A DNA stretch of 64,000 bases from Methylorubrum salsuginis (GTDB taxonomy: Bacteria; Pseudomonadota; Alphaproteobacteria; Rhizobiales; Beijerinckiaceae), in assembly GCF_900114375.1 (NCBI RefSeq), contig NZ_FOSV01000005.1, positions 1 to 64,000 on the forward strand, written 5' to 3'. A program made the position numbers and the translations under genes. The notes beneath the pieces are model-generated. The model was not told the DNA's origin, searched no databases, and saw nothing but the letters and a program-made list of their open reading frames with translations. This document shows, in pieces, positions 37,681-46,918 of the stretch (within the stretch, counting starts at the first letter, position 1; each line of letters begins with the position of its first letter).

Positions 37681-38735
37681 CGCTCGAGCGTCTCGACGAG
37701 CACGCGCTGCTCGCGCAGGTCGATCAGGACGGGATCGTTGCGGGTGATCGTCACCTCGACCGGCATCCGCTTCGGCGGCGGCTCCACCGGACTGCGCGGC
37801 GTCGGGACGGGCTCGATGGCGGCGGGCGACGACTCCGGGAGCGCGACGGTCTGGCGCGTTCCCAGAGGCACGAAGGTGCGATCCTCGATCACGACCGACG
37901 CCCGGACGCCGGTCCGGGGCAAGACGGGCGGCGGCTCGACCGCGACGACGGGCCGATCCGGCCGAGAGACCTCGGTTCTGGCCACCGGGTTGGCGAAGAC
38001 GCCGGGCAGCCGGTCGAAGGCCTGGAGGCAGACCTGCCGCTGCATGTCGTCCGCCCCGGCGCAAACCAGGGAGCGCTGCCGCGACAGCCAGGTGCTGACG
38101 GCCTCGGCCTTGCGCCCGAACAGGAACTCGACGCGGCGGTTGCGCGCCATGCCGGCTTCGCTCGTATTGGGCGCAAGCGGGATCGCCTCGCCGAAGCCGA
38201 CCTCCCAGATCTGCGCCTGCCGCACCTTACGAGCGTGGAGGGATTGGGCGACGCTGTGGGCGCGCCGGACGGAGAGATCGTAATTGTACGCGTCGCCCGC
38301 GCGGGAATCGGTGTGACCGGCGACGAACACCGCGGTGTCGGCGGCCTCGCCGCGCAGGGCTTCGGCCACGACCTCGATCACCGCCTGCCCTTCCGGGCGC
38401 AGAACGTCCGAATCGGTGTCGAAGAAGACACGCTGGTCGAAGACCCAGCGGGAGACGGGAATATCGACTGGAATCGAGGCGGGCAGCGAGGCCCGGTCGA
38501 TCCGATAGGTCACGATCCGCGGCGCCCTGCCGAGGCGTTGCAGGGCCAACGCACCCAATCGGCGGACACGATCCTCATGCTCCATCTCGACGGTTTCGGG
38601 CCAGGTCAGAACCCGCACCGGCGGTCCGCCCTGTGCGCGGGCCACGCCGGAATCGACGAGGAGGGCGGCAGCGGCCGCCAGCACCATCCCCCCGCCTCTC
38701 CACCGCTGCGTCGCCACCGAAATGCCCCGAACCAA
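37677..38735 (-). CDS. OmpA-family peptidoglycan-binding protein with C-terminal extension
   Basis: A 352-residue exported protein (signal peptide to about residue 35, VARAQ). The OmpA-like domain (about 98-212) has VFFDTDSDVL, AGHTDSRAGDAYNYDLSVRRA and the terminal MARNRRVEFLF, with the Asp and Arg that hold diaminopimelate. Unusually the domain is followed by a Cys-containing segment (LVCAGADDMQRQVC) and a Pro/Val-rich tail of about 110 residues, so it sits in the middle of the protein. It is first in an operon with a coiled-coil membrane protein and a secreted protein. Confidence 0.85.
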   Translation of the reverse strand: MVRGISVATQRWRGGGMVLAAAAALLVDSGVARAQGGPPVRVLTWPETVEMEHEDRVRRLGALALQRLGRAPRIVTYRIDRASLPASIPVDIPVSRWVFDQRVFFDTDSDVLRPEGQAVIEVVAEALRGEAADTAVFVAGHTDSRAGDAYNYDLSVRRAHSVAQSLHARKVRQAQIWEVGFGEAIPLAPNTSEAGMARNRRVEFLFGRKAEAVSTWLSRQRSLVCAGADDMQRQVCLQAFDRLPGVFANPVARTEVSRPDRPVVAVEPPPVLPRTGVRASVVIEDRTFVPLGTRQTVALPESSPAAIEPVPTPRSPVEPPPKRMPVEVTITRNDPVLIDLREQRVLVETLER

Positions 38736-38853
38736 CCTGAGGTACGGGAATAGTTGCGATCAAAACTCTACGTCAACGATCCGAGCGGCGTTTACTTGAG
38801 GTTAAGTCGGGCCGGCGTGTGCCTGTCGCCCTTTTGCAACATCGGACGAGGCG

Positions 38854-38884
38854 AAAAAAAATGCCCGCTCCGGGGAGCGGGCAT
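38854..38884 (-). terminator. Rho-independent terminator of the Deg protease gene
   Basis: On the minus strand ATGCCCGCTCC pairs with GGAGCGGGCAT (11-bp stem, 38884-38861) and is followed by eight T (38861-38854). It lies about 65 bp past the stop of the serine protease gene and is a strong intrinsic terminator. Confidence 0.92.
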
Positions 38885-38948
38885 CGAGTCGGAGGAGGAA
38901 ATGCCAGGAGAGCGGCGGGGCCGTCGCAGGTCCCGCCGTGTCGAAGGG

Positions 38949-40460
38949 TCAGCCTTCCTTGGTGGTGAGCGCGACCGCGACGAAGCGGGTCTGGCCCTTG
39001 GCGCTCTTGACGCGCATCAGCACCGCCTTGCGGCCGTTGGCCTGCGCCGCCTTGATCTGCGCCTGGACGTCGGACGGCTTGGAGACGCTGGTGCCGGCGA
39101 CATCGAGGATCACGTCGCCCGTCTCGATGCCCTTGGCCGCGGCCGGACCCGAGGGATCGACATCCATCACCGCGACGCCGTCGCCGCCGAGCCCGACATC
39201 GCCCGCCGGGGCGAGGCTGAGGCCCAGCCGCGGCTGGCCGCCGACGCCGTCGTCGTCGCTGCGGCTCGCGACCTTGCCGTCGGTGGGCAGCGTCCCGAGT
39301 TCGACCGTGGCGACGTCGTTCTTGCCGTTGCGCAGGTAGGCGAGCTTCACCGGGGTTCCGGGCTTCAGGCCGGCGATCTTGCGCGAGAGCTCCTTGGCGT
39401 CGTTGATCGGCGTGCCGTTGACCGATTCGATCACGTCGCCGGACTTCAGACCGGCCTTGGCCGCCGGGGTGCCGTTCTCGGCATGATCGACCAGCGCGCC
39501 CTTGGCCTTGTCGAGGCCGAGGCCGTCGGCGATGTCCTTCGTCACCGGCTGGACCTGCACACCGAGATAGCCGCGCACCACCTTGCCGTCGGTGCGGAGC
39601 TGATCGACCACCGCCTGAACCGTCTCGGCGGGGATCGCGAAGGCGAGACCGACCGAGCCGCCCGACGGCGAGGCGATCGCCGTGTTCACGCCCACGACCT
39701 CTCCATTGACGTTGAAGGTCGGTCCGCCGGAATTGCCCTTGTTGATCGGCGCGTCGATCTGCAGGAAGTCGTCGTAGGGGCCGGCGCCGATGTCGCGGCC
39801 GCGGGCCGAGACGATGCCCGCCGTCACCGTGCCGCCGAGGCCGAACGGGTTGCCGATCGCCACCACCCAGTCGCCGACCCGCGGGGCCCCCTTGCCGAAC
39901 TGGACGTAGGGGTAGGTACCGCCCTCGTTGATCTTGAGGAGCGCGACGTCGGTCTTCGCATCCTTACCGATCACCTTGGCATCGAGGGTCCGGCCGTCGT
40001 CGAGCGTCACCTGCACGGACTTGGCCTTGTCGACGACGTGGTTGTTGGTGACCACGTAGCCGTCGGCCGAGATGATGAAGCCGGAGCCGACCGCCCCGCG
40101 CTCGCCGCGCTGCTGCGGCGCGCTGCGGCCCTGCGGCCCACCCTGGCCGAAGCGCTTGAAGAACTCGCGCAGCTGCGGCGGCACCTGCTGCAGGTTGCCG
40201 TTGCCGGGGGTCTCGTCGTCATCGTCGCTGGAATCGGCGTTGAGCTTCACCTTCACGGCGACGACGCCCGGCTTCACCTTGTCGACCACGTCGGCGAACG
40301 AGCCCGGCGGGTGCTGGGGCGCGGTGATCGGCGTCTGCGGCAGGGCCTGGGCGTAGGCCGGGGTCGCGGGCGGGGTGAGGCCGAAGCCGGCGGCGCCCCC
40401 CGCCACGAGGGCGGCCGCGGCGACGGAGGCGAGGGCGCGGCGGCGAACGGTCAGGGTCAT
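38949..40460 (-). CDS. Deg/HtrA-family periplasmic serine protease
   Basis: A 503-residue Do-type protease with a signal peptide (cleaved near AYAQA, residue 38). The trypsin-like domain has His141 (VVTNNHVVD), Asp171 (KTDVALL) and Ser244 (INKGNSGGPTF). Two PDZ domains follow (about 290-380 and 405-500). A Gly/Pro/Arg-rich LA-loop with an acidic DDDDE run is inserted before the protease core. It degrades or refolds damaged envelope proteins. It is monocistronic with its own strong terminator; a stress-sigma promoter may lie upstream but is not recognisable. Confidence 0.95.
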   Translation of the reverse strand: MTLTVRRRALASVAAAALVAGGAAGFGLTPPATPAYAQALPQTPITAPQHPPGSFADVVDKVKPGVVAVKVKLNADSSDDDDETPGNGNLQQVPPQLREFFKRFGQGGPQGRSAPQQRGERGAVGSGFIISADGYVVTNNHVVDKAKSVQVTLDDGRTLDAKVIGKDAKTDVALLKINEGGTYPYVQFGKGAPRVGDWVVAIGNPFGLGGTVTAGIVSARGRDIGAGPYDDFLQIDAPINKGNSGGPTFNVNGEVVGVNTAIASPSGGSVGLAFAIPAETVQAVVDQLRTDGKVVRGYLGVQVQPVTKDIADGLGLDKAKGALVDHAENGTPAAKAGLKSGDVIESVNGTPINDAKELSRKIAGLKPGTPVKLAYLRNGKNDVATVELGTLPTDGKVASRSDDDGVGGQPRLGLSLAPAGDVGLGGDGVAVMDVDPSGPAAAKGIETGDVILDVAGTSVSKPSDVQAQIKAAQANGRKAVLMRVKSAKGQTRFVAVALTTKEG

Positions 40461-40582
40461 GGAACGGTCTCTCTCCGAAAACTCTTGGCCGGCCGCCGGA
40501 GCGGCGGGCCGTGACGATGTTTCTAGAGAGGCCCGTCTGACCCCCGCATGGCGCGAAGGTTACGGTTTGGACAGGTGGTGGA

Positions 40583-41314
40583 TCAGTCCGCGAGGCGCGC
40601 CAGCGGCGCGGCGCCGGCTCGCCAGCGCAGGTCCGCCAGCAGCCCGAGCGGGTGCGTGTCGAGCACAGGCGTCGTCGGTACGCCCGCCGCGTCGAGCAGG
40701 CTCGCGGCCCAGTGATTGCAGACGTTGCTGTAAGAGAACCGGCCTTCCGCCTCGTAGAACAGGCTCGGCCCGTAGAGGCCGGGGCCGAGATCGACCGGCT
40801 GGTTGTCCGCGAGTTTGAAGCTCACCTCCAGGCGGGCGAGGAGTCGCGCGAGGCCGGCGCGGGAGATGCGGACCGGGACGATGTCGGCGCTGGGGAAGGA
40901 ATCGCGGGCCGGACGTTCCAGGCCGACCACTTGGATCACCCCGTCGCTGCCGCCCGGGGTGAACAGGGCGCTGAGCGCAAGGCGCCAGTCGAAGGCCGCG
41001 AGCGTCGGCGTGGCACGGTAGAACCGGGCCTCGCCCCAGCCGAATTCCAGCTCCGGAAAATCGCGGAAGCGGGTGGCGATGCTGCGCAAGCCCGCGCCCG
41101 CCCCCTCCCCCGTCACGCTCTCGCGCCGAAGCACGATCCCCGAATGCCAGCCGTGGCTGACCAGAAGCACCGTTTCGGCGTCCGGCTCGCTCGTCGGGTA
41201 GAGCGCCGGGTCGCCGGGCCGCGCCGTCCACGCCGCGCTCACCCCCACCAGGGCGACGAGCGCGACGAGGAGCCCCGCAAGGAGAAGGACCAGTGCGCGG
41301 CCGAGCCGCCTCAC
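40583..41314 (-). CDS. DUF2459 family (TIGR02117-like) exported protein
   Basis: A 243-residue protein with one N-terminal hydrophobic segment (LVLLLAGLLVALVALVGVSAAW) that acts as signal or anchor. The domain has LLVSHGWHSGIVL, FGWGEARFYRATP and YSNVCNHWAASLLDAAG, motifs typical of DUF2459. The conserved His and Cys hint at an NlpC/P60-like or hydrolase fold, but no activity is known. The GTG start overlaps the valS stop as GTGA, so it is translationally coupled to valyl-tRNA synthetase. Confidence 0.83.
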   Translation of the reverse strand: MRRLGRALVLLLAGLLVALVALVGVSAAWTARPGDPALYPTSEPDAETVLLVSHGWHSGIVLRRESVTGEGAGAGLRSIATRFRDFPELEFGWGEARFYRATPTLAAFDWRLALSALFTPGGSDGVIQVVGLERPARDSFPSADIVPVRISRAGLARLLARLEVSFKLADNQPVDLGPGLYGPSLFYEAEGRFSYSNVCNHWAASLLDAAGVPTTPVLDTHPLGLLADLRWRAGAAPLARLAD

Positions 41315-44031
41315 GCGTCGGTGAGGCGGGCGAGCGCTTCCTCGATCTTGGCCAGCCGCGCAGCCTCGGCGTCGCGGCGCTCGCGCTGCTCGTCCACCAC
41401 CTCTTCGGGCGCGCGGGCGATGAAGTCGGCGTTGTTGAGCTTGCCGTCGAGCTTGGCGATCTCGGACTTGGCCTTGCCGCCCTCCTTCCGGAGGCGCGCG
41501 ACCTCGGCCGCGAGATCGACGATGCCCTCCAGCGGCAGGGCGGCGACACTGCCGCGCACGAGGAGCTGCACCGAATTCTTCGGCGCGGAATCCGCATGTC
41601 CAATCTCGGAGAGGCGGGCGAGGCGCACCAGGGTCTCGCTCCAGCGGTCGAGGCGGCTGCGCACGGTGGCGTCGGCCGCGACCATCACCAGCGGGACCTG
41701 CGCGCCGGCGGGCACGTTGGTCTCGGAGCGGGCCGAGCGCACTTCGGAGATGAGATCGACCAGCCAGCCGATCTCGGCCTCGGCCTCCGCATCGGCATAG
41801 GCCGACAGGTCGGGCCAGGATTCCAGCGCCAGCAGGCCGCGGGTCTCGGGCAAAGCCTCGCCCTTGATCGCCCACAGCTCCTCCGTGAGGAAGGGCATGA
41901 ACGGGTGCAGCAGCTTGGCGATCTGGTCGATCAGGAAGGCGACGGTTCCTTGCGTCTCCGCCCGCGCGGCCGGATCGACACCCTCGCCCTGCAAGACGGG
42001 CTTGGCGAGTTCGAGGTACCAATCACAAAAGACGTTCCAGACGAAGCGGTAGGCGGCCGCCGCCGCATCGTTGAAGCGGTAGACCGTGATGCCCTGGGCC
42101 ACCTCGGCGACGGCCTTGGCAGCCTCGGTCAGCGCCCAGCGGTTCAGCGTCTCCTTGACGTTCTCGGGGCGGAAATCGGCCTTCAGGGCGCAGCCGTTCA
42201 GCTCGGCGAAGCGCGCGGCGTTCCAGAGCTTCGTCGCGAAGTTGCGATAGCTCTCAACCCGCTGCGGCCCGAGCTTGATGTCGCGGCCGGGTGCTGCGAG
42301 CGCGGCGAGGGTGAAGCGGAGCGCGTCGGCGCCGAAGCGGTCGATCAGATCGACCGGATCGACGACGTTGCCCTTCGACTTCGACATCTTGGCACCCTTC
42401 TCGTCGCGGACGAGGGTGTGCAGGTAGACGGTGTCGAAGGGCGCGCGGTCGGTGAGCTGGAGGCCCATCATCATCATCCGGGCGACCCAGAAGAAGATGA
42501 TGTCCTTGCCGGTCACCAGGGTGTTGGTCGGGTAGAACCGGGCGAGTTCCGGCGTGGAATCGGGCCAGCCGAGCGTCGAGAACGGCCACAGCGCCGAGGA
42601 GAACCACGTGTCGAGCACGTCGGGGTCGCGGGTCAGCGCGACCGGGCGCCCGTGCTTGGCCTGCGCCTGCTCGAGCGCCTCCGCCTCGCTGCCGGCGACG
42701 AACCAGTTGCCCTGGTCGTCGTACCAGACCGGGATCTGATGGCCCCACCAGAGCTGGCGCGAGATGCACCACGGCTCGATGTTCTCCAGCCACTGGAAGA
42801 AGGTTTTTTCGTAGTTGTCCGGGACGAAGCGGGTCTGCCCGTCGCGCACGGCCTGGAGCGCCCGCTCGGCCAGCGGCTTGACGTTCACGTACCACTGGTC
42901 GGTCAGATAGGGCTCGATCACGACGCCGGAACGGTCGCCGTGCGGCACCGCATGGGTGTTGGGCTCGACCGCGCGCAGGCGCCCGCGCTCCTCCATCAGG
43001 GCGACGACCTGCTTGCGCGCCTTCTCCCGCTCCAGGCCGTCGAGCGCCATCGCGGCCTCCTCGGGCTCGGCGCCGTCGAGGAAGGCGGCGTTGCCGGCGA
43101 TCTGGATGCGGGCTTCCGCGTCAAGGATGTTGATGGCGGCGACGCCGGCGCGGCGGCCGACCTCGAAGTCGTTGAAGTCGTGGGCCGGGGTGATCTTGAC
43201 CGCGCCCGTGCCCTTCTCCGGGTCGGAATAGCTGTCGGCGACGATGGGGATCAGGCGGCCGACGAGCGGCAGGCGCACGCGTTTCCCGACCAACGCGGTA
43301 TAGCGCTCGTCGTCGGGGTGGACCGCGACCGCCGTGTCGCCGAGCATGGTCTCGGGCCGCGTGGTCGCAACGGTAATGATGTCGCCGGTCTCGGCGCCGG
43401 AATCGTCCACGACCGGATAGTCGAAGTGCCAGAGATGTCCCTTGGTCTCGATCTGCTGCACTTCGAGGTCGGAGATCGCGGTCTGGAACTTCGGATCCCA
43501 GTTCACGAGGCGCTTGTCGCGGTAGATCAAGCCTTTCGCGTGGAGATCCACGAAGGTCTTGAGGACGGCACGCGACAGGCCCTCGTCCATGGTGAAGCGC
43601 TCGCGCGACCAGTCGCAGGAGGCGCCGAGCCGCTTGAGCTGGCCGATGATGGTCCCGCCGGATTCCTCCTTCCAGGCCCAGACCCGGCGCAGGAATTCCT
43701 CGCGGCCGAGGGTCCGGCGGTCCGGCTGCTGCGTTTCGGCGAGCTTGCGCTCGACCACCATCTGCGTGGCGATGCCGGCATGGTCCATGCCGGGCTGCCA
43801 CAGCACGTCGCGCCCGCGCATCCGCTCGAACCGGGCCAGGATGTCCTGGATCGTGTTGTTCAGGGCGTGGCCCATATGCAGCGAGCCCGTCACGTTCGGC
43901 GGCGGGATCATGATGCAATAGGGCTCGGCGCCCGCGCGCTCGGGGCGACCGGCGCGGAAGGCATCCGCCTGTTCCCAGGCCGCGGAGACGCGCGCCTCGA
44001 CGGCGGCGGGATCGAAGGTCTTGTCCATCAT
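41311..44031 (-). CDS. valS: valyl-tRNA synthetase
   Basis: A 906-residue class I synthetase that charges tRNA(Val). HIGH motif: PPPNVTGSLHMGHALN near residues 38-54. KMSKS motif: KMSKSKGNVVDPVD near 540-550. The editing domain lies in between (TTRPETMLGDTAVAVHP), with the C-terminal coiled coil (LAAEVARLRKEGGKAKSEIAKLDGKL region) last. The start at 44031 fits the family. It follows popZ on the same strand, an arrangement I recall from other alphaproteobacteria. The downstream DUF2459 gene overlaps its stop. Confidence 0.96.
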   Translation of the reverse strand: MMDKTFDPAAVEARVSAAWEQADAFRAGRPERAGAEPYCIMIPPPNVTGSLHMGHALNNTIQDILARFERMRGRDVLWQPGMDHAGIATQMVVERKLAETQQPDRRTLGREEFLRRVWAWKEESGGTIIGQLKRLGASCDWSRERFTMDEGLSRAVLKTFVDLHAKGLIYRDKRLVNWDPKFQTAISDLEVQQIETKGHLWHFDYPVVDDSGAETGDIITVATTRPETMLGDTAVAVHPDDERYTALVGKRVRLPLVGRLIPIVADSYSDPEKGTGAVKITPAHDFNDFEVGRRAGVAAINILDAEARIQIAGNAAFLDGAEPEEAAMALDGLEREKARKQVVALMEERGRLRAVEPNTHAVPHGDRSGVVIEPYLTDQWYVNVKPLAERALQAVRDGQTRFVPDNYEKTFFQWLENIEPWCISRQLWWGHQIPVWYDDQGNWFVAGSEAEALEQAQAKHGRPVALTRDPDVLDTWFSSALWPFSTLGWPDSTPELARFYPTNTLVTGKDIIFFWVARMMMMGLQLTDRAPFDTVYLHTLVRDEKGAKMSKSKGNVVDPVDLIDRFGADALRFTLAALAAPGRDIKLGPQRVESYRNFATKLWNAARFAELNGCALKADFRPENVKETLNRWALTEAAKAVAEVAQGITVYRFNDAAAAAYRFVWNVFCDWYLELAKPVLQGEGVDPAARAETQGTVAFLIDQIAKLLHPFMPFLTEELWAIKGEALPETRGLLALESWPDLSAYADAEAEAEIGWLVDLISEVRSARSETNVPAGAQVPLVMVAADATVRSRLDRWSETLVRLARLSEIGHADSAPKNSVQLLVRGSVAALPLEGIVDLAAEVARLRKEGGKAKSEIAKLDGKLNNADFIARAPEEVVDEQRERRDAEAARLAKIEEALARLTDA

Positions 44032-44178
44032 GGGCGGAGCGGGCGTTTCGGCGGCGGAAAAAAGCTGCCGCCGCTATCGGCCCGCGGCCCGGCTGCCGTC
44101 AACCTCGCGCGGCGGCATGACCGGGCTCTCGCTCACAAGGAGAGCCGGCCGCCAGTGCCGGCATGCGCTGGCGAAAAA

Positions 44179-44811
44179 CTATCTTCCCCGCGCGACGCGC
44201 TCGATCTCCACGCTCACGAGGCGCTCGACCATCTGCGGCAGATTCTCGTCGAGCCAGCCCTTCAGCATCGGCCGGAGCATCTCCTTGACGATATCCTCCA
44301 GCGTGCGGGCGTTGTTCGACAGCACGGTGTGGGCGAGAAGCTGGAAGCTCTGGCCGACGCTGTCGACGGTGCTCGACGAGACGAGGCGCTCGGTCACTTC
44401 CTCTTCGACCGCCGCACGAACCCGCTCGGCCGGGCGCGGCGGTGGCGGCGGCGGCGTGAAGACCGGCTCCGGCTCGAACGCGGGTTCCGGCTCGAAGACC
44501 GGCTCGGGCTCGAACGTCGGTTCGGGCTCGAAATCGATCGTCGGCTCCGGCTCAGGCTCCGGCATCCGGAAGTCGATCTCCGGCATGTCGAACGGAAGCG
44601 GCTGGGGCTTGCGCACCGGCTGGGCGACCTCGGCGAGGTCGAGGATATCGTCCTCGACCGGAGGTGGCGGCGGGGGCGCGGGCGGCGCGTCCTCGATCTC
44701 GGCCGGCTTGGCAGCCTGATCGTCGGCGATGATGCGGCGGATCGAGGCGAGGATCTCCTCCATGGAGGGTTCCTGCGTCTTGTCCTGGACCTTAAGGCTC
44801 GCTGCGCTCAT
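44179..44811 (-). CDS. popZ: PopZ-like cell-pole organising protein (DUF2497)
   Basis: A 210-residue protein of the PopZ/DUF2497 family. The short N-terminal helix PSMEEILASIRRIIADD (about 15-31) binds partner proteins. A disordered Pro/Glu-rich spacer (about 35-128) includes four FEPEPx hexapeptides. The C-terminal helices (about 150-210, SFQLLAHTVLSNNARTLEDIVKEMLRPML region) self-assemble. In Caulobacter PopZ makes the polar matrix that anchors ParB and cell-cycle kinases. A half CtrA-like GGTTAACC sequence lies upstream near 44852. Gene order pcm-tolC-popZ-valS supports the identity. Confidence 0.9.
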   Translation of the reverse strand: MSAASLKVQDKTQEPSMEEILASIRRIIADDQAAKPAEIEDAPPAPPPPPPVEDDILDLAEVAQPVRKPQPLPFDMPEIDFRMPEPEPEPTIDFEPEPTFEPEPVFEPEPAFEPEPVFTPPPPPPRPAERVRAAVEEEVTERLVSSSTVDSVGQSFQLLAHTVLSNNARTLEDIVKEMLRPMLKGWLDENLPQMVERLVSVEIERVARGR

Positions 44812-44940
44812 CTGGGGCGATACTCGGTGACGATTGACAAGACGACGAAATGGTTAACCAACTATTTCATCGTCTCTTCCGACATCAACCGGCCGCGTGC
44901 GACCGCCAACAGGAATCCGCGGCGGGAACCCGTCCCGGGC

Positions 44941-46338
44941 TCAGCGTCCGTCGGGCGTGCGTACGCCGAACCACAGATCGCGCACCTGATCGAAGTGCTC
45001 CCGCGGGCTGTAGGGCGTGACGGGCAGCGAGGTGTAGCGCACGGTGAGCCGGCCCACCGCCTGCACCACGTCGTAGGAGTTCACCACGCGGTTGCGCTGG
45101 GCCAGGATCAGGTTGACGCGGGCGTTCAGCAATTCCTGCTGCGCGTTGAGCACGTCGAGGGTGGTACGCTGACCGACGCGGGCTTCCTCGCGCACGCCGT
45201 TCAACGCCACCTCGTTGGCCTGCACCTGGGCCTGGGAGGCGATCACCTGGGCCTTGGAGGCTTCGAGGTTGCCCCAGGTCCGCACGATCGAGGCGCGGAT
45301 CGTGTCGCGGTCGCGGTCGGCCACGAGGCGGGCCTGACCCACATTCTCCTTGGCCTGCCGGATCAACGCGTATTCGGAGCCGCCCTGGTAGAGCGGGATG
45401 TTGACGCGGCCGACGATCGAGGCGGTGACGCCGTTGTCGCCGGGGAACTGCTGGTCGTAGCGCTGCTGCACCGCGCCGGTGAGCTGCGCCTGCGGGTAGA
45501 GCGCGCCCTCGGCGACCTTCACCTGCAGCTCGGCCACGTCCACGGCGTGGAGCGAGGCGAGGATCTGCGGGTGTTCCTTGAGGCCGACCAGGATGGCTTG
45601 GTCGAGGCTGCTCGGCACGAACCGGTCGAGCGGACGGCCCGGGGCGAGCTGGCGCGGCTCGACGCCGATGATCTGCCGATAGATGCCGATCGAGGCGCGC
45701 AGATTCGCCTCCGCGGTGGCGACCTGCGAGCGGGCGCCGGCGAGGCGGGCTTCGGCCTGGGCGACGTCGGTGCGGGTCACCTCGCCGACGTTGAAGCGGT
45801 CGCGGGTCTGCCGGAGCTGCTCCTCCAGCACCTCGACGTTGTTGCGCTGAAGTTCGAGCGTCGCCGTATCGGACAACACGTTCATGTACGCCTGGGCGGC
45901 GTTGAACAGCGTGTTCATCTCCGTCTGGCGCAGCGACTCGCGGGTGCTGAGCACGGTCGATTCGGCGGAGCGGACCCGGTTGTCGGTCTGAAAGCCGTCG
46001 AACAGATTCTGGTTGACGGTGAGGCCTGCGCCGGCGGGAACGGTCGAGCCCCGTCGCCCGCCTACCTGGATCCCGGAGATCGAGCCCTGGAACTGCTGGA
46101 TGCCGATATCGGCCGAGATCGCGGCATTGGGGCGATAGCCCGCCTGGAAGCGGTTCACGTCCTCGTCGGTCGCGCGCAGGTTCGCCCGCGCGGCGTTCAG
46201 TGCCGGATTGGCCTGGTAGGCGCGCGACAGCGCGCTCTCGAGGGTCTCGGCGCCGGCCGGGCTCGCGACCACCAGTGCCGTGACGACAGCACCGGCCAGC
46301 CGGAGCACAGACCGCGCCGCAGGGTTCCGTTCTCTCAC
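44941..46338 (-). CDS. tolC: TolC-family outer-membrane efflux/secretion channel
   Basis: A 465-residue protein with a signal peptide (ending ASPAGA) and two tandem outer-membrane-efflux domains. Typical blocks are LSRAYQANPALNAARANLRA, QNLFDGFQTDNRV, the second-repeat ALKEHPQ-like segment and a C-terminal NVRVNLILAQRNRV-like helix. Such channels serve type I secretion and RND pumps. GTG 46338 is chosen because it directly precedes the signal peptide. The closely similar position of rsaFa next to popZ in Caulobacter makes it a candidate outer-membrane partner for the type I system at 13-16.6 kb (inference). Confidence 0.92.
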   Translation of the reverse strand: MRERNPAARSVLRLAGAVVTALVVASPAGAETLESALSRAYQANPALNAARANLRATDEDVNRFQAGYRPNAAISADIGIQQFQGSISGIQVGGRRGSTVPAGAGLTVNQNLFDGFQTDNRVRSAESTVLSTRESLRQTEMNTLFNAAQAYMNVLSDTATLELQRNNVEVLEEQLRQTRDRFNVGEVTRTDVAQAEARLAGARSQVATAEANLRASIGIYRQIIGVEPRQLAPGRPLDRFVPSSLDQAILVGLKEHPQILASLHAVDVAELQVKVAEGALYPQAQLTGAVQQRYDQQFPGDNGVTASIVGRVNIPLYQGGSEYALIRQAKENVGQARLVADRDRDTIRASIVRTWGNLEASKAQVIASQAQVQANEVALNGVREEARVGQRTTLDVLNAQQELLNARVNLILAQRNRVVNSYDVVQAVGRLTVRYTSLPVTPYSPREHFDQVRDLWFGVRTPDGR

Positions 46339-46918
46339 GTCGATCAGCCCTTGCGGTTTCTCGATTCGCCGTCTCGCCGTGCCCGTTCGGGTCTCGTCCC
46401 CCGCGGTCCCTTCAGAGGGCGTCGCCGGTTCGTAGACCGTCGGGCTCGTCGGCACGGCCTCTCCCGCGCATCAAGCGCCGGGACAGCCTGCCCGCCTCTG
46501 GGCGCAGCATAGCCGAGCTTGATCCTGCAGGGACAGGGCCATGCACACCTGCGTGATCGGATTGGCTGTGGGGTGGCTCATAAAAGCGACACCCGAACGG
46601 GGTCGCGTCCGGCCTCGGGGCCGGCATCCGTCCGGTTCGGTGCGAGGCCGGTGTCGCAGGCGCGATCGTCAACCGGCGCAGCGCCGTGAGCTGCACGAAA
46701 ATGCACCGATCCGGTGCCGTTCTGCCCAACGATAGGGCAGATACGATCCACAGGGTTAAGGAATCGTTTCGAGCCCTAGGCGGCCCGCAGGAATCGGGGC
46801 GGCGGGCTCGCGTGGTCCGAGAGCATCGTCCCGAAAGGTGGCATCCGGCTTTCGGAACACGACGATGCGGCCCAAGAACCGAAAGGATCGTCCCGGATCC
46901 GATAGCCGGGATGCTTCT
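46339..46918. other. 580-bp region between tolC and pcm
   Basis: No convincing gene lies here; short open frames such as 46541-46735 have no family resemblance or good start. The region must carry the tolC promoter. It contains one copy of an AGAGC-type palindromic intergenic element (46820-46868), listed separately. Confidence 0.55.
46820..46868. repeat. AGAGC-type palindromic intergenic element, copy 1
   Basis: The outer stem GCATCGTC/GACGATGC (8 bp) and inner stem CCGAAAG/CTTTCGG (7 bp) surround GTGGCATCCGG. The core resembles the AAGTGGAAACCGG palindromes widespread in Rhizobiales. A second copy with different stem sequence but the same layout is at 51907-51953. Confidence 0.75.

Noticed and set aside
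38754..40514. Long plus-strand frame antisense to the Deg protease gene
   Set aside because: The minus-strand frame has a signal peptide, catalytic triad and PDZ domains; the plus-strand frame is an Arg/Gly/Asp/His-rich shadow.
41293..46512. 1739-codon plus-strand frame covering valS, popZ and tolC
   Set aside because: It is antisense to three recognised genes and has shadow composition without any domain.
46541..46735. Possible small gene between tolC and pcm
   Set aside because: Arg-rich, no ribosome site, no family resemblance, and it lies in a region expected to hold a promoter.
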